64,000 nucleotides of DNA from Prunus persica (taxonomy: Eukaryota > Streptophyta > Magnoliopsida > Rosales > Rosaceae). The stretch's first letter is position 1; each line of letters begins with the position of its first letter. Position numbers and translations under genes: made by a program. The stretch is from NCBI RefSeq assembly GCF_000346465.2, contig NC_034009.1:19735606-19799605 (forward strand), in the 5' to 3' direction. The notes under the pieces are model-generated. The model saw nothing but the letters and a program-made list of their open reading frames with translations, ran no database searches and had not been told where the DNA came from. This document shows positions 11,076 through 22,186 of this stretch, piece by piece.

Positions 11076-14000
11076 ATGGATAAGTCATGGATGCACTCGG
11101 ATAGAAGATCGAAGGCATATGAATTTGGGGTGGAAGCATTTTTGAACTTTGCTGTAGAAAATCTTCTAACTACAACACATATCCGTTGTCCATGTGTTAA
11201 ATGTGTTAATTTGAAGTTGTTTGGGGTTGGAATTATAAGGGATCACTTATACTTTAATGGAATTGACCAAAGCTATAAGAATTGGACATTTCACGAAGAA
11301 CCTTGGGAAGCAACTACTAATGCTAGTAGAAATGTTGAAGAAGATGATGGCCATAGTAGGTACAGTTTTGTGTCTGAAGAAATTGATATGGATGATAATG
11401 ATTTTGGTGATTTTGGTTCGGATCCGTATGAGTTTGCCAATGTGATTGGGGATGGAGATCAACCAGTGTACCCTGGTTGTAGAAAGTACACGAAGTTATC
11501 GGCATTAGTGAAGTTGTATAATTTGAAGGCAAAACATGGGATGAGTGATGTCTGTTTTACAGAATTATTGATACTTCAAGGCGATTTGCTTCCAGAAGGA
11601 AATACAATACCAACCTCCATGTATGAGGCTAAAAAGACTTTGTGTGCATTGGGGCTGAGTTATGAGAAAATGCACGCATGCCCCAATGATTGCATCTTGT
11701 ATAGGAAGGAGTATGAGGATTCAACTAATTGTCCTACTTGTGGTATCTCAAGGTGGAAGGAAGGCAAAGATTCAACCTTGAAAGAGGGTGTGCCAGCGAA
11801 GGTGGTGTGGTATTTTCCCCCAATTCCAAGGTTTAAAAGGATGTTTCAATCACATGAGACAGCTAAGAGTTTGACTTGGTGGCATGCTGCTAGAAAATCA
11901 ATTGACGGTCAGATGTCTCATCCGGCGGATTCCCCGTCTTGGAAACTTCTTGATGATAAATGGCCTGAGTTTGGTAATGAGCCGAGAAACTTGAGATTGG
12001 CTCTTTCATCTGATGGATTCAATCCCCACAGTTCTCTAAGTAGCAGATATAGTTGTTGGCCGGTTATCTTAGTTACATATAATCTCCCTCCATGGCTGTG
12101 CATGAAACGAAAGTTCATGATGTTAACCTTATTGATTTCCGGTCCTAAACAAATCGGAAATGATATAGACGTCTACTTGGAGCCTTTGATTGATGATTTA
12201 AAATCCTTGTGGGTTGGGATTAGAGGAGTGTATGATGCACATAATGGAGAATACTTTACACTCAGAGCTGCATTAATGTGGACAATTAATGATTTCCCCG
12301 CCTATGGAAACTTATCTGGTTGTGTTGTTAAAGGATATAAAGCTTGTCCAATATGCGGCGATGATACACCTAGTCACAGGTTGAAAAATGGCCACAAAAT
12401 TTGTTACATTGGGCATAAAAAATGGTTACCAATCAATCATCCATATAGGAGGCAACGTGCAGCTTTTAATGGGAAACCTGAATATGGCATACCTCCCGAG
12501 CCATTAACCGGAGAAGAAGTGCTGCATATGGTTGAAAATGGTGACAGAGTTTGTTGGAAGAAGAAATCAATATTCTTTGATCTCGAGTATTGGAAATACC
12601 TTCCTGTGAGGCATGCCCTAGATGTTATGCACATTGAGAAGAATGTTTGCGATAGTATCATTGGTACATTGCTGGAGATCCCTGGAAAAAATAAAGATGG
12701 GATTGCTGCTCGATTAGATTTATTGAACATGGGGGTCAAAACTGATTTGCAACCCGAGTATGGAGAAAGACGTACTCGTTTGCCTCCTGGGCCTTGGAAT
12801 TTGTCAAGAGCAGAGAAGAGAGAGGTTTGCAATTCTTTCTATGGTATGAAGGTCCCTGAAGGTTATTCTTCAAATATTAAAAATCTTGTATCTTTACAAG
12901 ATTCAAGACTTCTTGGCCTTAAATCACATGATTGTCATACCTTAATGCAACAATTGCTCCCTGTGGCAATTCGTTCTGTTTTGGAGAAGCCTGCAAGGTA
13001 TGCAATAACTCGTTTGTGCTTCTTCTTCAATGCTATATGTGCAAAGACTGTTGATGTTTCCAAGCTAGATAAGTTGGAAGAAGATGTAGTAGTTACTCTG
13101 TGTTTGCTTGAGAAGTACTTTCCCCCTTCATTCTTTGATATCATGGTTCATCTAGTAGTACATCTTGTCAGAGAAGTTCGTCTATGTGGGCCAGTATATT
13201 TTAGGTGGATGTATCCGTTTGAAAGATATATGAAAGTGCTGAAGGGGTATGTTCAGAATCGTACTCGTCCCGAAGGTTGCATTGCTGAGCGGTATATAGC
13301 TGAAGAAGCGGTAGAGTTTTGTACTCAGCATTTATCTGATGTTAGTACAGTTGGAGTGCCTTCAAGCCAAAAGATGGGACTTTCAAAGCCATTATCAGGT
13401 TGCACAGTGAGCGTAGTTGATCAGGACCTGTTGAATCAAGCACATCTATATGTCTTGGAGAATACGGAGGAAGTCCTACCTTATATCGAGTACGTATGAG
13501 CTTTATTCTTTAAGTTTCCATTTTAAATTATTTCTTATGTTTATCTTCTATATTTGGGACCGTAATGCTTGAATTTTTCGTGTCATGTAGGCAACATATG
13601 ATCCACATCAAGATTGCTTATCCAAAATTTAGAAAGAGAACAAAGTGGCTGCAGGATAAGCACAATAGCACTTTCATTCAATGGCTACGCTTCAAGGTAT
13701 ATGTTGTTGAATAACATATTTCTCTTTTAATTTTCTTCTTATTTATATGTTAGATTGAATTAAGATATGATTAATTTGCAGGTTCAAAGTGAACTTGAGG
13801 AAGACAATCATGGCGTATCAGAAAATTTAAGGTGGCTAGCAGCTGGTCCAAACATGTCAGTGCCATTATATAGGAGCTATCTTATTAAAGGTATTAAATT
13901 CAATATCAAGGCACAAGATGATGTGCGGACAACTCAAAATAGTGGAGTTTATTTACTTGCACATACCATGCAAGTTGCTAGTGCCAAGGATAAAAACCCA

Positions 14001-14426
14001 ATTCTCTCAAATATGGGTTTCTATGGTGTCATTCAAGAAATTTGGGACCTTGACTACCAAAAGTTTACAATCCCAGTCTTTAGGTGTGATTGGATAGATA
14101 GTTCTGGTCTTGTAGTCGACGAACTTGGATTTACCCTTGTAGATTTGAGTAAAATTGGACATAGGAATGACCAATTTGTTTTGGCTTCTCAAGTCAAACA
14201 AATATTTTTTGTTGACGACCCGATGCATCGTGGTTGGTCGGTAGTGTTATCAATGCCTAATAGAGAATATAATGATGTTATTGGTGATGAAGTCTTAGGT
14301 GATGTGATAATTGAGTGTGAGTCATTTACTAGAGGGATGCCAAATGTTGACACATTTGATGAACTGGTGGGTGAGTTAGGCGGTCAAAATATTCGAGATG
14401 GGTGTGAAGATATATGGATTGAATGA
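11076..14426 (+). CDS. CACTA TNP2-type transposase (TNPD-like)
   Basis: Spliced model: 11076-13489, 13591-13696, 13782-14426, giving 1054 residues with two short introns (donors GTACGT and GTATAT). The start is ATG 11076 (MDKSWM...), which matches the usual start of this family. The open frame can be read nine bases further upstream, but only from GTG. Domains in order: transposase-associated N-terminal domain (about 1-75, with the Cys pair CPCVKC), tnp2 catalytic region (about 285-540; SSDGFNPHS, YSCWPVILVTYNLPPW, HALDVMHIEKNVCDSIIGTL), DUF4218 (about 620-745; PVYFRWMYPFERYMK) and DUF4216 (about 920-995; FTIPVFRCDW). It should bind and cut the CACTA ends in the nucleus. No stops or frameshifts are present. 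Copy B holds a truncated, mutated version. Confidence 0.93.
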
Positions 14427-16038
14427 TGCTTATGTAATTGGCAGTGTATGACATTAATTTTGTAATATATTGTAATGTGATTTCTTCACTTTCTACGTTC
14501 AAATAAAACACGACGTTATTGTGAACCAGTTATTCAGCATATTTACCGACGTCTTAAAGCAACGTAACAATGAAGAACCACGACGCAATTGTGAAGCAAT
14601 TAATCAGGATATCACGTCGGGGAAGGATTAAGAACCGCCATGTAATTCAAAATAACACGACTCCAATCCCATAATACCGACGTCTAAAAAACGAGATATA
14701 TAATCTGAACGTTAAAAAATACGACGTCATCATACATTTTCCACGTCGCAAGTTCTTTTATAAACGAAGAGGAACGAAATGAATTCCGACGGAAATTCAT
14801 TATAACCGCCGTCTAATAACAATTAAACGACGTTATTTGTAATACGGCTCTCATCATAATCAACGCCGTCTATATGTTCTGTAATACGGCTCTCATTTAT
14901 TTGGAACCGACGTTGTTTAGAAGTTCAACGTCGTCTATATTATTAAGTGCGTCGTGAGCAATGATGATAGATATAAATACAACGTCGACTATATAAATGC
15001 CACCGACGTTGTTTCGCATTTCAACGTCAACTGTATAAATACATACGTCGTAAATAATGACACTGACAACTATTTCCACGTCATCTTTTTTAGAAAAATC
15101 GAAGTGAAAAATTTATTTCACGACGGTTGTTTGTAAATAAGAGACGTAGTATATTTCAATAACGTCGTCTTCTCATGTATTTAAAGACGTCATATTTTTT
15201 CTTGTCGTGTAAATTATATTTAACGGCGTAGTATTTTAGTTGTCGTCGTTGTATGTATATCTTGCGGCCTTGTTCTTTTAACATGTGTCATATTTTTCCT
15301 TTTTAACGACGGTGATTTGTTTAAGTTGGTCGTCTATTCTCATCCTCGACTATTTTCTAGAACTTTAGCAGACTAAACACGTCTGTTTTTATTGTTTTCC
15401 GACGTTGTTTTATTTAACAACGTCTAATATTTATCGTCGTTGTTTGTTTCTGAAAATATGACGTATAAATTTTGTAATACGACTCTCATATATTTGTAAC
15501 CGACGTTGTTTAGTTTTTCAACGTCTACTCTATAAATACATACGTCGTAAATAATGACACTGACAACTATTTCCACGTCATCTTTTATCGAAAAATCGAA
15601 GTGGAAAATTAATTTTACGACGGCTGTTTTTATATATGCGACGTAGTAGGTATCAATAACGTCGTCTTCTAATGTATTTAAAGACGTCAAATTTTTTATT
15701 GTCGTGAAAATGATATTTAACGGCGTCGTATTTTTATTTTCGTCGTTGTATGTCTATCTTGCGGCCTTGTTCTCTTAATATGTGTCATATTTTTCCTTTT
15801 TAACGACGGTTTTTTTAGAGAGTTGGTCGTCTATTCTCATCCTCGACTGCTTTTTTAGATCTTTTTGCAGTACAAAGACGTCGTTTTGTATTTGTTGATG
15901 ACGTTGTATATTTTAACAACGACGGTGATTTAGCGTCGTGGTTTATGAGGGAAAAGATGATGGTGGATTCCACGACCATTGAAAAACCGAATACACGACG
16001 GTGATTTACCGTCGTCTTTTTGCTTTTTTGTAGTAGTG
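14427..16038. repeat. CACTA A right subterminal motif array with tandem duplication
   Basis: No gene is seen. CGTCG/CGACG motifs occur throughout. Two tandem copies of a roughly 350-bp block lie at about 15017-15366 and 15513-15866. Both contain ATACATACGTCGTAAATAAT and end near TCTATTCTCATCCTCGACT. Copy B has the same duplication (about 34360-34720 and 34860-35215), so it predates the split of A and B. The final 80 bp contain paired ACGACGGT/ACCGTCGT motifs next to the TIR. Confidence 0.75.
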
Positions 16039-16097
16039 ATTGTGGCCTCTAGGCCATTTCAATTTTAGTTTTTAGTTTTTCATTTTTTGTGTTACAG

Positions 16098-16330
16098 TAT
16101 AGAAGAAGAAAATGAGGGAGAACGAAAGTGAAAATGAAAGTGGAGATAGGATTGAGAGGGAAGATGAGAGGAGAGGATGGGAGGGAGGAGTAACCAACGT
16201 GAAAATACCGAAAACCACAAACAGAAATCTATTTTACATAATATTCACTTTTGTTACTTCTCCCTCTTATCCTCTCCTCTATCCTCATCTCATTCTCACC
16301 CTCATTTTTCTCTATGATATAGCAGAAAAA
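16098..16330. repeat. Imperfect inverted repeat, possible small fold-back element
   Basis: Purine-rich sequence on the left (GAAAATGAGGGAGAACG, GAGAGGAGAGGATGGGAG) is roughly complementary to pyrimidine-rich sequence on the right (CTTATCCTCTCCTCTATCCT, CTCACCCTCATTTTTCTC). The whole could fold into a long imperfect hairpin of about 230 bp. No target duplication was found. It may be a MITE or just low-complexity DNA. Confidence 0.35.
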
Positions 16331-16565
16331 ATTATATATTTTATATACTAAAACTGAATCCACCAAATCACTGTTCCTTAGGAATAGTAAATTGTCGATT
16401 TTGTCCCCACTTAAGTGATGGTCTGCTTCCTTCAGTTCAGTTGACGTTTGAGCATTGAATTAGCCGTTATGCCCTCCAGCCCTGTTCTTTTCTCTTCGTG
16501 GGAACTGAAGTTCCCAATCAGTTGCGCGACTTCGTTGGCGTAGCAGAAAGAGGGAAGACTCTATA

Positions 16566-16733
16566 ATGAGAAACGTCCAACCAGCTGGTTTTGCCACCGA
16601 CTGTTCTGATGCCTCACCCGTTGGATCTCCCGATCGCTCCTCCTCCGAGATTCAACGACAGCCATCCGACGATGACATGATCAATCGTCTGGGACCCGCG
16701 GTCTCTCTGAGGATCTCAAACAAAAAATTATAA
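16566..16733 (+). pseudogene. Possible La-motif (LARP) gene fragment
   Basis: An open frame from ATG 16566 runs 55 codons (MRNVQPAGFATDCSDASP...). Near its end the next frame reads GLSEDLKQKIIKQ, close to the opening of the La motif in plant La-related proteins (normally followed by VEYYFSD, not found here). A frameshift separates the two parts, and the Copia element lies 300 bp downstream. This could be a decayed first exon. The match is short and uncertain. Confidence 0.3.
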
Positions 16734-17032
16734 AGCAGGAAAAATCTCTCTCTCGCTATCTACTTGAGCATGTGGATAATGAACCCTAGGAGCTTAATAT
16801 CTGTTTGCGTCTAAAAGGAAATATAATTGGGAGCTGATATTCTGAACTAATCGACCAGTCTCTCAGCCTCTCAGCTGGAAGTTAAAATGGTTGGTGCAAT
16901 ATAAGATCATTTAAACAAAAAATCTGATTTAACACTGTATAAATATGTAGAAACCAACCCTTTGTTTGTTTGCTAAGAAAATGCAAGAAAAAAACAGAAT
17001 ATTTCGTCTTTTTAAAAACTTTACTGTTGTTT

Positions 17033-17282
17033 TGTTAACTATGGATATTAAAACAGTTAGTAAGTCAGGTGTGCAAGGCACGTGGGTTGTTAGTAGAATT
17101 AGTTAGACAGCTGGATTGGTTACACGGTTAAACCTTACTTAACAGGTATAAAGTGTAAAAGTGCTGTAGCCAAAAAGTGATGAAGCAATACAAAAATTAG
17201 ATTTACCATTTTCTCTCTGTTTCTATTCTCTTCTTCTTCCTGAGATATCTTCTTCATACCCCTCTGAATATGTTAGTTTACA
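17033..17282 (+). repeat. Copia 5' LTR
   Basis: 250 bp, TG...CA ends, matching the 3' LTR except for roughly three positions (for example CTATGG versus CTATTG near the start). Confidence 0.95.
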
Positions 17283-17470
17283 TGGTATCAGAGCCCTCAG
17301 TGGCTTTCACATAATCCATCGATCCATTCTGCGCTTTCTCTGTTTTCCAATCCACTCCTTTCCTCTTTCTCTGATTCCCTGATTCTCTTCCTGATTCTCT
17401 CTATTTTCTCACCCAAATCCAATTCTAGGGCTTCCTCTGATTTTGTTCCCTGTTTTCTCTCTAATTCATC

Positions 17471-20400
17471 ATGGCTTCTTCTTCCTCCATCAAGATTGAT
17501 GGTCTACTCAGTATGGTTACCATTCGTCTTAGCGACAATAATTTCTTGAAATGGAGTTTTCAATTGGAGTCTGTGTTGCAAGGGTATGAGCTTTTTGGGT
17601 ATTTTGATGGCTCTATCGTTCAGCCTCCAAAGTTTGCAATCTTGGACGAAGAGGGTGTTACTTCTCAAGTCACAGCAGGTTACAAGGATTGGCTGAAGAC
17701 TGACAAGGCCCTTCTCAGTTTGCTCATCGCCACTCTGTCAGATGAAGCTTTGGAATATGTCATTGGGACTAAGACGGCTCGAGAGGCTTGGCTCAATTTG
17801 GTGGATCGCTATGCCTCAGTTTCCCGAGCCCGCATCAATCACTTGAAGACTGAGCTTCAAACCGCTCAAAAAGGGAGGGACTCTTTTGAAAGATTTCTTC
17901 TTCGGTTAAAGCATGTTCGGGATCAGCTTGCTCAAGCCGGTGTGAAGGTCTCAGATGACGATTTCATGATTGCTACACTCAATGGGTTGCCTCCTGAATA
18001 CGATATGATCAAGACTGTCTTGATTGCAAGAGACTCTTCCATTTCTTTGAAGGATTTCAGGGCTCAGTTGCTTGCGGCTGAACAAACTGCAGAAGCAAGA
18101 ATTTTGACCCACTCTGCTATGCTTACTTCTCACAATCCTGTGGCTTCTTCGTCCAATGGGTATGCTCCTCCTATGTCTCCTTCTCTGTCTAATACTACAG
18201 GTTTACTACCGACTCCTCCTAGTTCAACAGTTGCCTTTTATGTGTCTAATGCTCATAATCGGTATACTAGTCCACGTGGTGTGTCTGGTTCGAGTAACTC
18301 TCTGATGTCCACTGGGTCTACTAGTTTTGGTAGAGGAAAGTTCTCTAATGGGGGATTTGGTAAACCGATATCTGCATCTTCTCATATGTCTGGCTCCCAG
18401 GTTTCTAGCTCCAAGTTTGGTTCTAACTCGTTTTATAGGAGCAATATTGTCCCTGAGTGTCAGATTTGTTGCAAGCGGGGTCATACCGCTGCCAACTGTT
18501 ATTTTAGGCATGATGCCTCTCCCGCTCAGGGCTCTGCACAAGTGATTGAATGCCAGATTTGTGGAAAAAAGGGTCATGGAGCTCTTGATTGCTTCCATCG
18601 TTCCAATTACTCCTATCAGGGACTACCTCCATCTCCTAAGCTCTCTGCTATGACTGCACAGAGCTCTTATATCCCTAATCAAGTCTGGATTGCAGATAGT
18701 GGTGCATCTCATCATATGGTTGCAGATGTCTCCTCCTTGCATCATGTTACTCCATGTGAATCTGCAAAACAAGTTACAGTGGGAAATGGCAAAGGTTTGA
18801 AAATTCAGAATATTGGCACTACATCTCTTTCTTGCAACTCTTCTTCTTTACATATGCCCTCTGTTTTTCATGTGCCTAAACTGTCTGCAAACCTGTTATC
18901 TGTTAATCAGTTGTGCAAGGACAATCAATGTCTTATATGCTTTGATGCTTCCGTTTTTTATATACAGGACAAGCGTACCAAGACCATCCTACTCCAAGGA
19001 CTGAGCCATAATGGTATCTATCCCATCCCATGTACATTGACTTCACAGTCCAAGGCAATGGCGTTTCTTGGTCAGAAAGCAAGTTCCTCTTTGTGGCATC
19101 GAAGACTTGGTCATCCCACCAATGCCGTTGTCTAATTGACACTCAAGAATTCACAGTTAGAGTCTTTAAATGATGATTCAAGTATGATTTGCTCTTCTTG
19201 TCTTCATGAGAAAATGCACATGCTGCCCTTTACAGATACTCATATTAAAACTAGGATTCCTTTTTCTAGAATCCATAGTGATGTCTGGGGTCCTTCCCAT
19301 TACAGGTCTCTAGATGGCTATAGGTACTTTGTATCTTTTCTGGATGAATGTACCGGTTACTTATGGCTTTTTCCACTATTCAATAAATCAGAGGTTTTCT
19401 CTAAGTTTCTTCATTTCACTGCTTATGTTCAGAATCAGTTTAAGGCAACTATTCAGTGTTTACAAAGTGATGGGGGTGGCGAATATAGTAGCCACTTATT
19501 TTCTAAGTTTCTTTCATCCAAAGGTATTCTTCATCAAGTGTCCTGCCCATACACACCCCAACAAAATGGGATGGCGGAGAGAATGAATAGGCACATTATC
19601 GAAACTGCTATTACTCTGTTGACTGAAGCATCATTACCAGGGAAGTTTTGGTTTCATGCTACTGCTCATGTTGCTTATTTAATTAATCGAATGCCTAGTT
19701 CTACCTTGGATAATCAAGCTCCGTTTTTTCGATTGTTTGGAACGGACCCTAAGATTCACTCCTTGAGAGTTTTTGGTACAGCTGTATATCCTTATCTTCG
19801 CCATTACAATGTGCACAAGCTACAACCTCGCACTACTTAGTGTGTGTTTCTGGGATATGCTACTGGATATAAAGGGGTTATTGGCTACAATTGTGCAACT
19901 GGAAAATGTGTGATCTCTAGGGATGTCATTCATGATGAGTCTGTGTACCCTTTTGTGCCTTCCACTACTCCACAGCAATCTTCTACTTCATCTTCTGTTG
20001 TGAACACCTCTCCGATTATAATTTCTCTACCATCGCAATCTCATCCAGATTCAGAGTGTGCAGGTCATGATCTATCTGGGGATGGGGTCTTCTTAAGCTC
20101 CATCTCTGTCCCTGCTCAATCTATTCCTAGAAATGGTTCCATATCAATTGTATCTCCCTCATTACAGTATGAGAATGATCAGCATGTCTTTATTGATCAA
20201 CAATTACAGGCAATACTACCTTATGAAGCTTTTTCCCCTCTTCCCCCTTCTCCTAATCCAGAACCGGTAAACACTCATGCTATGCAAACTAGATCCAAGT
20301 CTGGTATTGTTAGACCAAAACAGTTTCAAGAATATCAAGGCTATTTCACCTGTTTAACTGCAAGTGTTGAGCTAGATGAACCATGTAGTTATAAAGTGGC

Positions 20401-21930
20401 CTCGTACTCAGCTGAATGGAGGAGAGCTATGCAGGAGGAAATTGATGCTCTTCAATCACAAGGTACTTGGAGTTTGGAGCCCAATCCTGGCAACAAAAAT
20501 ATTGTTGGTAGTAAATGGCTGTATAAAATAAAGAAGAATTCAGATGGATCTATTGCAAGGTACAAAGCAAGGCTGGTTGCTCAGGAGTTTTTAGTCAACA
20601 ACCAGGTTCAGATTTTGGAGAAACATTTAGCCCTGTCGTGAGGCATACCACAGTTCGATTGATTTTAAGCCTTGCTGCTATGAATCACTGGTCATTAAGG
20701 CAACTAGATGTGAAAAATGCCTTCCTTCATGGAGATTTAGAGGAGGAGGTGTTTATGCGTCAACCACAAGGGTATGAAGATCCTGCTTATCCAGAGTATG
20801 TGTGTAAGCTCAAGAAATCCTTGTATGGTCTGAAGCAAGCTCCAAGGGCTTGGAATGCTAAATTCACAGGATACTTGCCTGCTCTGGGGTTCAAATTATC
20901 TCATTCTGATCCTAGTCTGTTTGTGAAACACGAAGGTTCAGATGTGATCGTGTTGCTGCTGTATGTCGATGACATTATATTGACTGGCTCTAATGCAAAT
21001 GTGGTTCAAACTGTGGTTGACGACTTGAGTTCAGTATTTGAAATGAAAGACATGGGTCGCCTTGCTTATTTCTTCGGATTGCAAATTACATATCCTGTCT
21101 CATGAGGTCTGTTTGTGAGTCAAACAAAGTATGCTAAGGATCTGTTGCATAAAGCTGGGATGCAGTCTTGTAGAGCTTGTTCGACTCCGTGTAAACCACA
21201 CAATCAAATTCTGACAGACAGTGGTGAACCGTTATCTGATCCCACCATGTTTAGGAGTGTCGTTGGAGCTTTACAATACTTGACATTCACAAGACCTGAC
21301 TTGGCCTACGCAGTAAACACAGTTTGTCAGTATATGAATAGTCCTACTGATGTTCATTAGTTGCTAGTTAAAAGAATCTTGAGGTATGTTCAAGGTACTA
21401 TGAACTTTGGGATTAATTTTACTAGTACCAGTCCTACAGTAAGTGATCCTTGGCAGCTGTCAGCATATAGTGATGCCGACTGGGCTGGAGACATCAACAC
21501 TAGGAGATCTACTACAGGTTCTGTAGTGTTTTAAGGAAATAATCCCATCTCTTGGCAGTCCAAAAAACAGGGATCAGTCTCTAGAAGCTCAACAGAGGCA
21601 GAGTATAGAGCCTTGGCAAACACTGCTGCAGATATTGCCTGGATCAGACAAGTGCTACAAGATGTGAAATTCTTTTTACCTACTCCTCCTTTGGTGTATT
21701 GTGACAATATATCTGCCCTAACACTTAGCTCCAATCCTGTCTACCATTCCAGGATCAAACATCTGGACATTGACTATCATTTTGTGAGAGAGAAAGTTCA
21801 AAAGAAAGACTTACTTATACAGTATGTTCCTACAGAAGAGCAAGTGGCAGATGTATTCACAAAGGGATTACATAGTCCTATATTTTCACGACATTGTAAT
21901 CATCTTCGATTAGGGAATGTAACAGGGTAG
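17471..21930 (+). pseudogene. Copia gag-pol polyprotein, interrupted by stops and a frameshift
   Basis: From ATG 17471 the order is gag with two CCHC knuckles (CQICCKRGHTAANC and CQICGKKGHGALDC), protease (WIADSGASHHMV), GAG-pre-integrase (LWHRRLGHP), integrase core (HSDVWGP, QNGMAERMNRH), reverse transcriptase (LDVKNAFLHGDL, YVDDI) and RNase H (STEAEYRALANTAADIAWI). This is the Copia gene order, with integrase before RT. Breaks: TAA at 19133, TAG at 19838, a frameshift at about 20588 (two extra bases in a T run), TGA at 21103, TAG at 21358 and TAA near 21532. It cannot make a full polyprotein but could be mobilised in trans. Confidence 0.93.
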
Positions 21931-21936
21931 GGAAAA

Positions 21937-22186
21937 TGTTAACTATTGATATTAAAACAGTTAGTAAGTCAGGTGTGCAAGGCACGTGGGTTGTTAGTAG
22001 AATTAGTTAGACAGCTGGATTGGTTACACGGTTAAGCCTTACTTAACAGGTATAAAGTGTAAAAGTGCTGTAGCCAAAAAGTGATGAAGCAATACAAAAA
22101 TTAGATTTACCATTTTCTCTCTGTTTCTATTCTCTTCTTCTTCCTGAGATATCTTCTTCATACCTCTCTGAATATGTTAGTTTACA
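21937..22186 (+). repeat. Copia 3' LTR
   Basis: Same 250-bp sequence as the 5' LTR, directly after the polypurine tract. It is followed by GTTTT, which overlaps the flank of the 5' LTR. Confidence 0.95.

Larger units (their letters stand above)
2445..16038 (+). mobile_element. CACTA (En/Spm) DNA transposon A, apparently complete
   Basis: The element starts CACTACTACAAAAA at 2445 and ends in the exact reverse complement at 16038. It is flanked on both sides by ATT (2442-2444 and 16039-16041), the 3-bp duplication expected of CACTA elements. Its 13.6 kb hold two plus-strand spliced genes without internal stops (Transposase_24/Ulp1 fusion and TNP2 transposase). It also holds a captured RPN6 piece and non-coding DNA full of ACGACGG/CCGTCGT motifs. 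With intact ends and genes it could be autonomous. A damaged copy (B) lies at 34181-45241 in reverse orientation. Confidence 0.95.
17033..22186 (+). mobile_element. Ty1/Copia LTR retrotransposon, full length but coding-defective
   Basis: Two 250-bp LTRs (17033-17282 and 21937-22186) start TGTTAAC and end TTTACA, with about three mismatches visible between them. Next to the left LTR is a tRNA-Met-type PBS (TGGTATCAGAGC, 17283-17294). Next to the right LTR is a purine tract (AGGGTAGGGAAAA, about 21924-21936). The flanks share GTTT (17029-17032 and 22187-22190), consistent with a short target duplication. The near-identical LTRs point to recent insertion. Confidence 0.95.
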
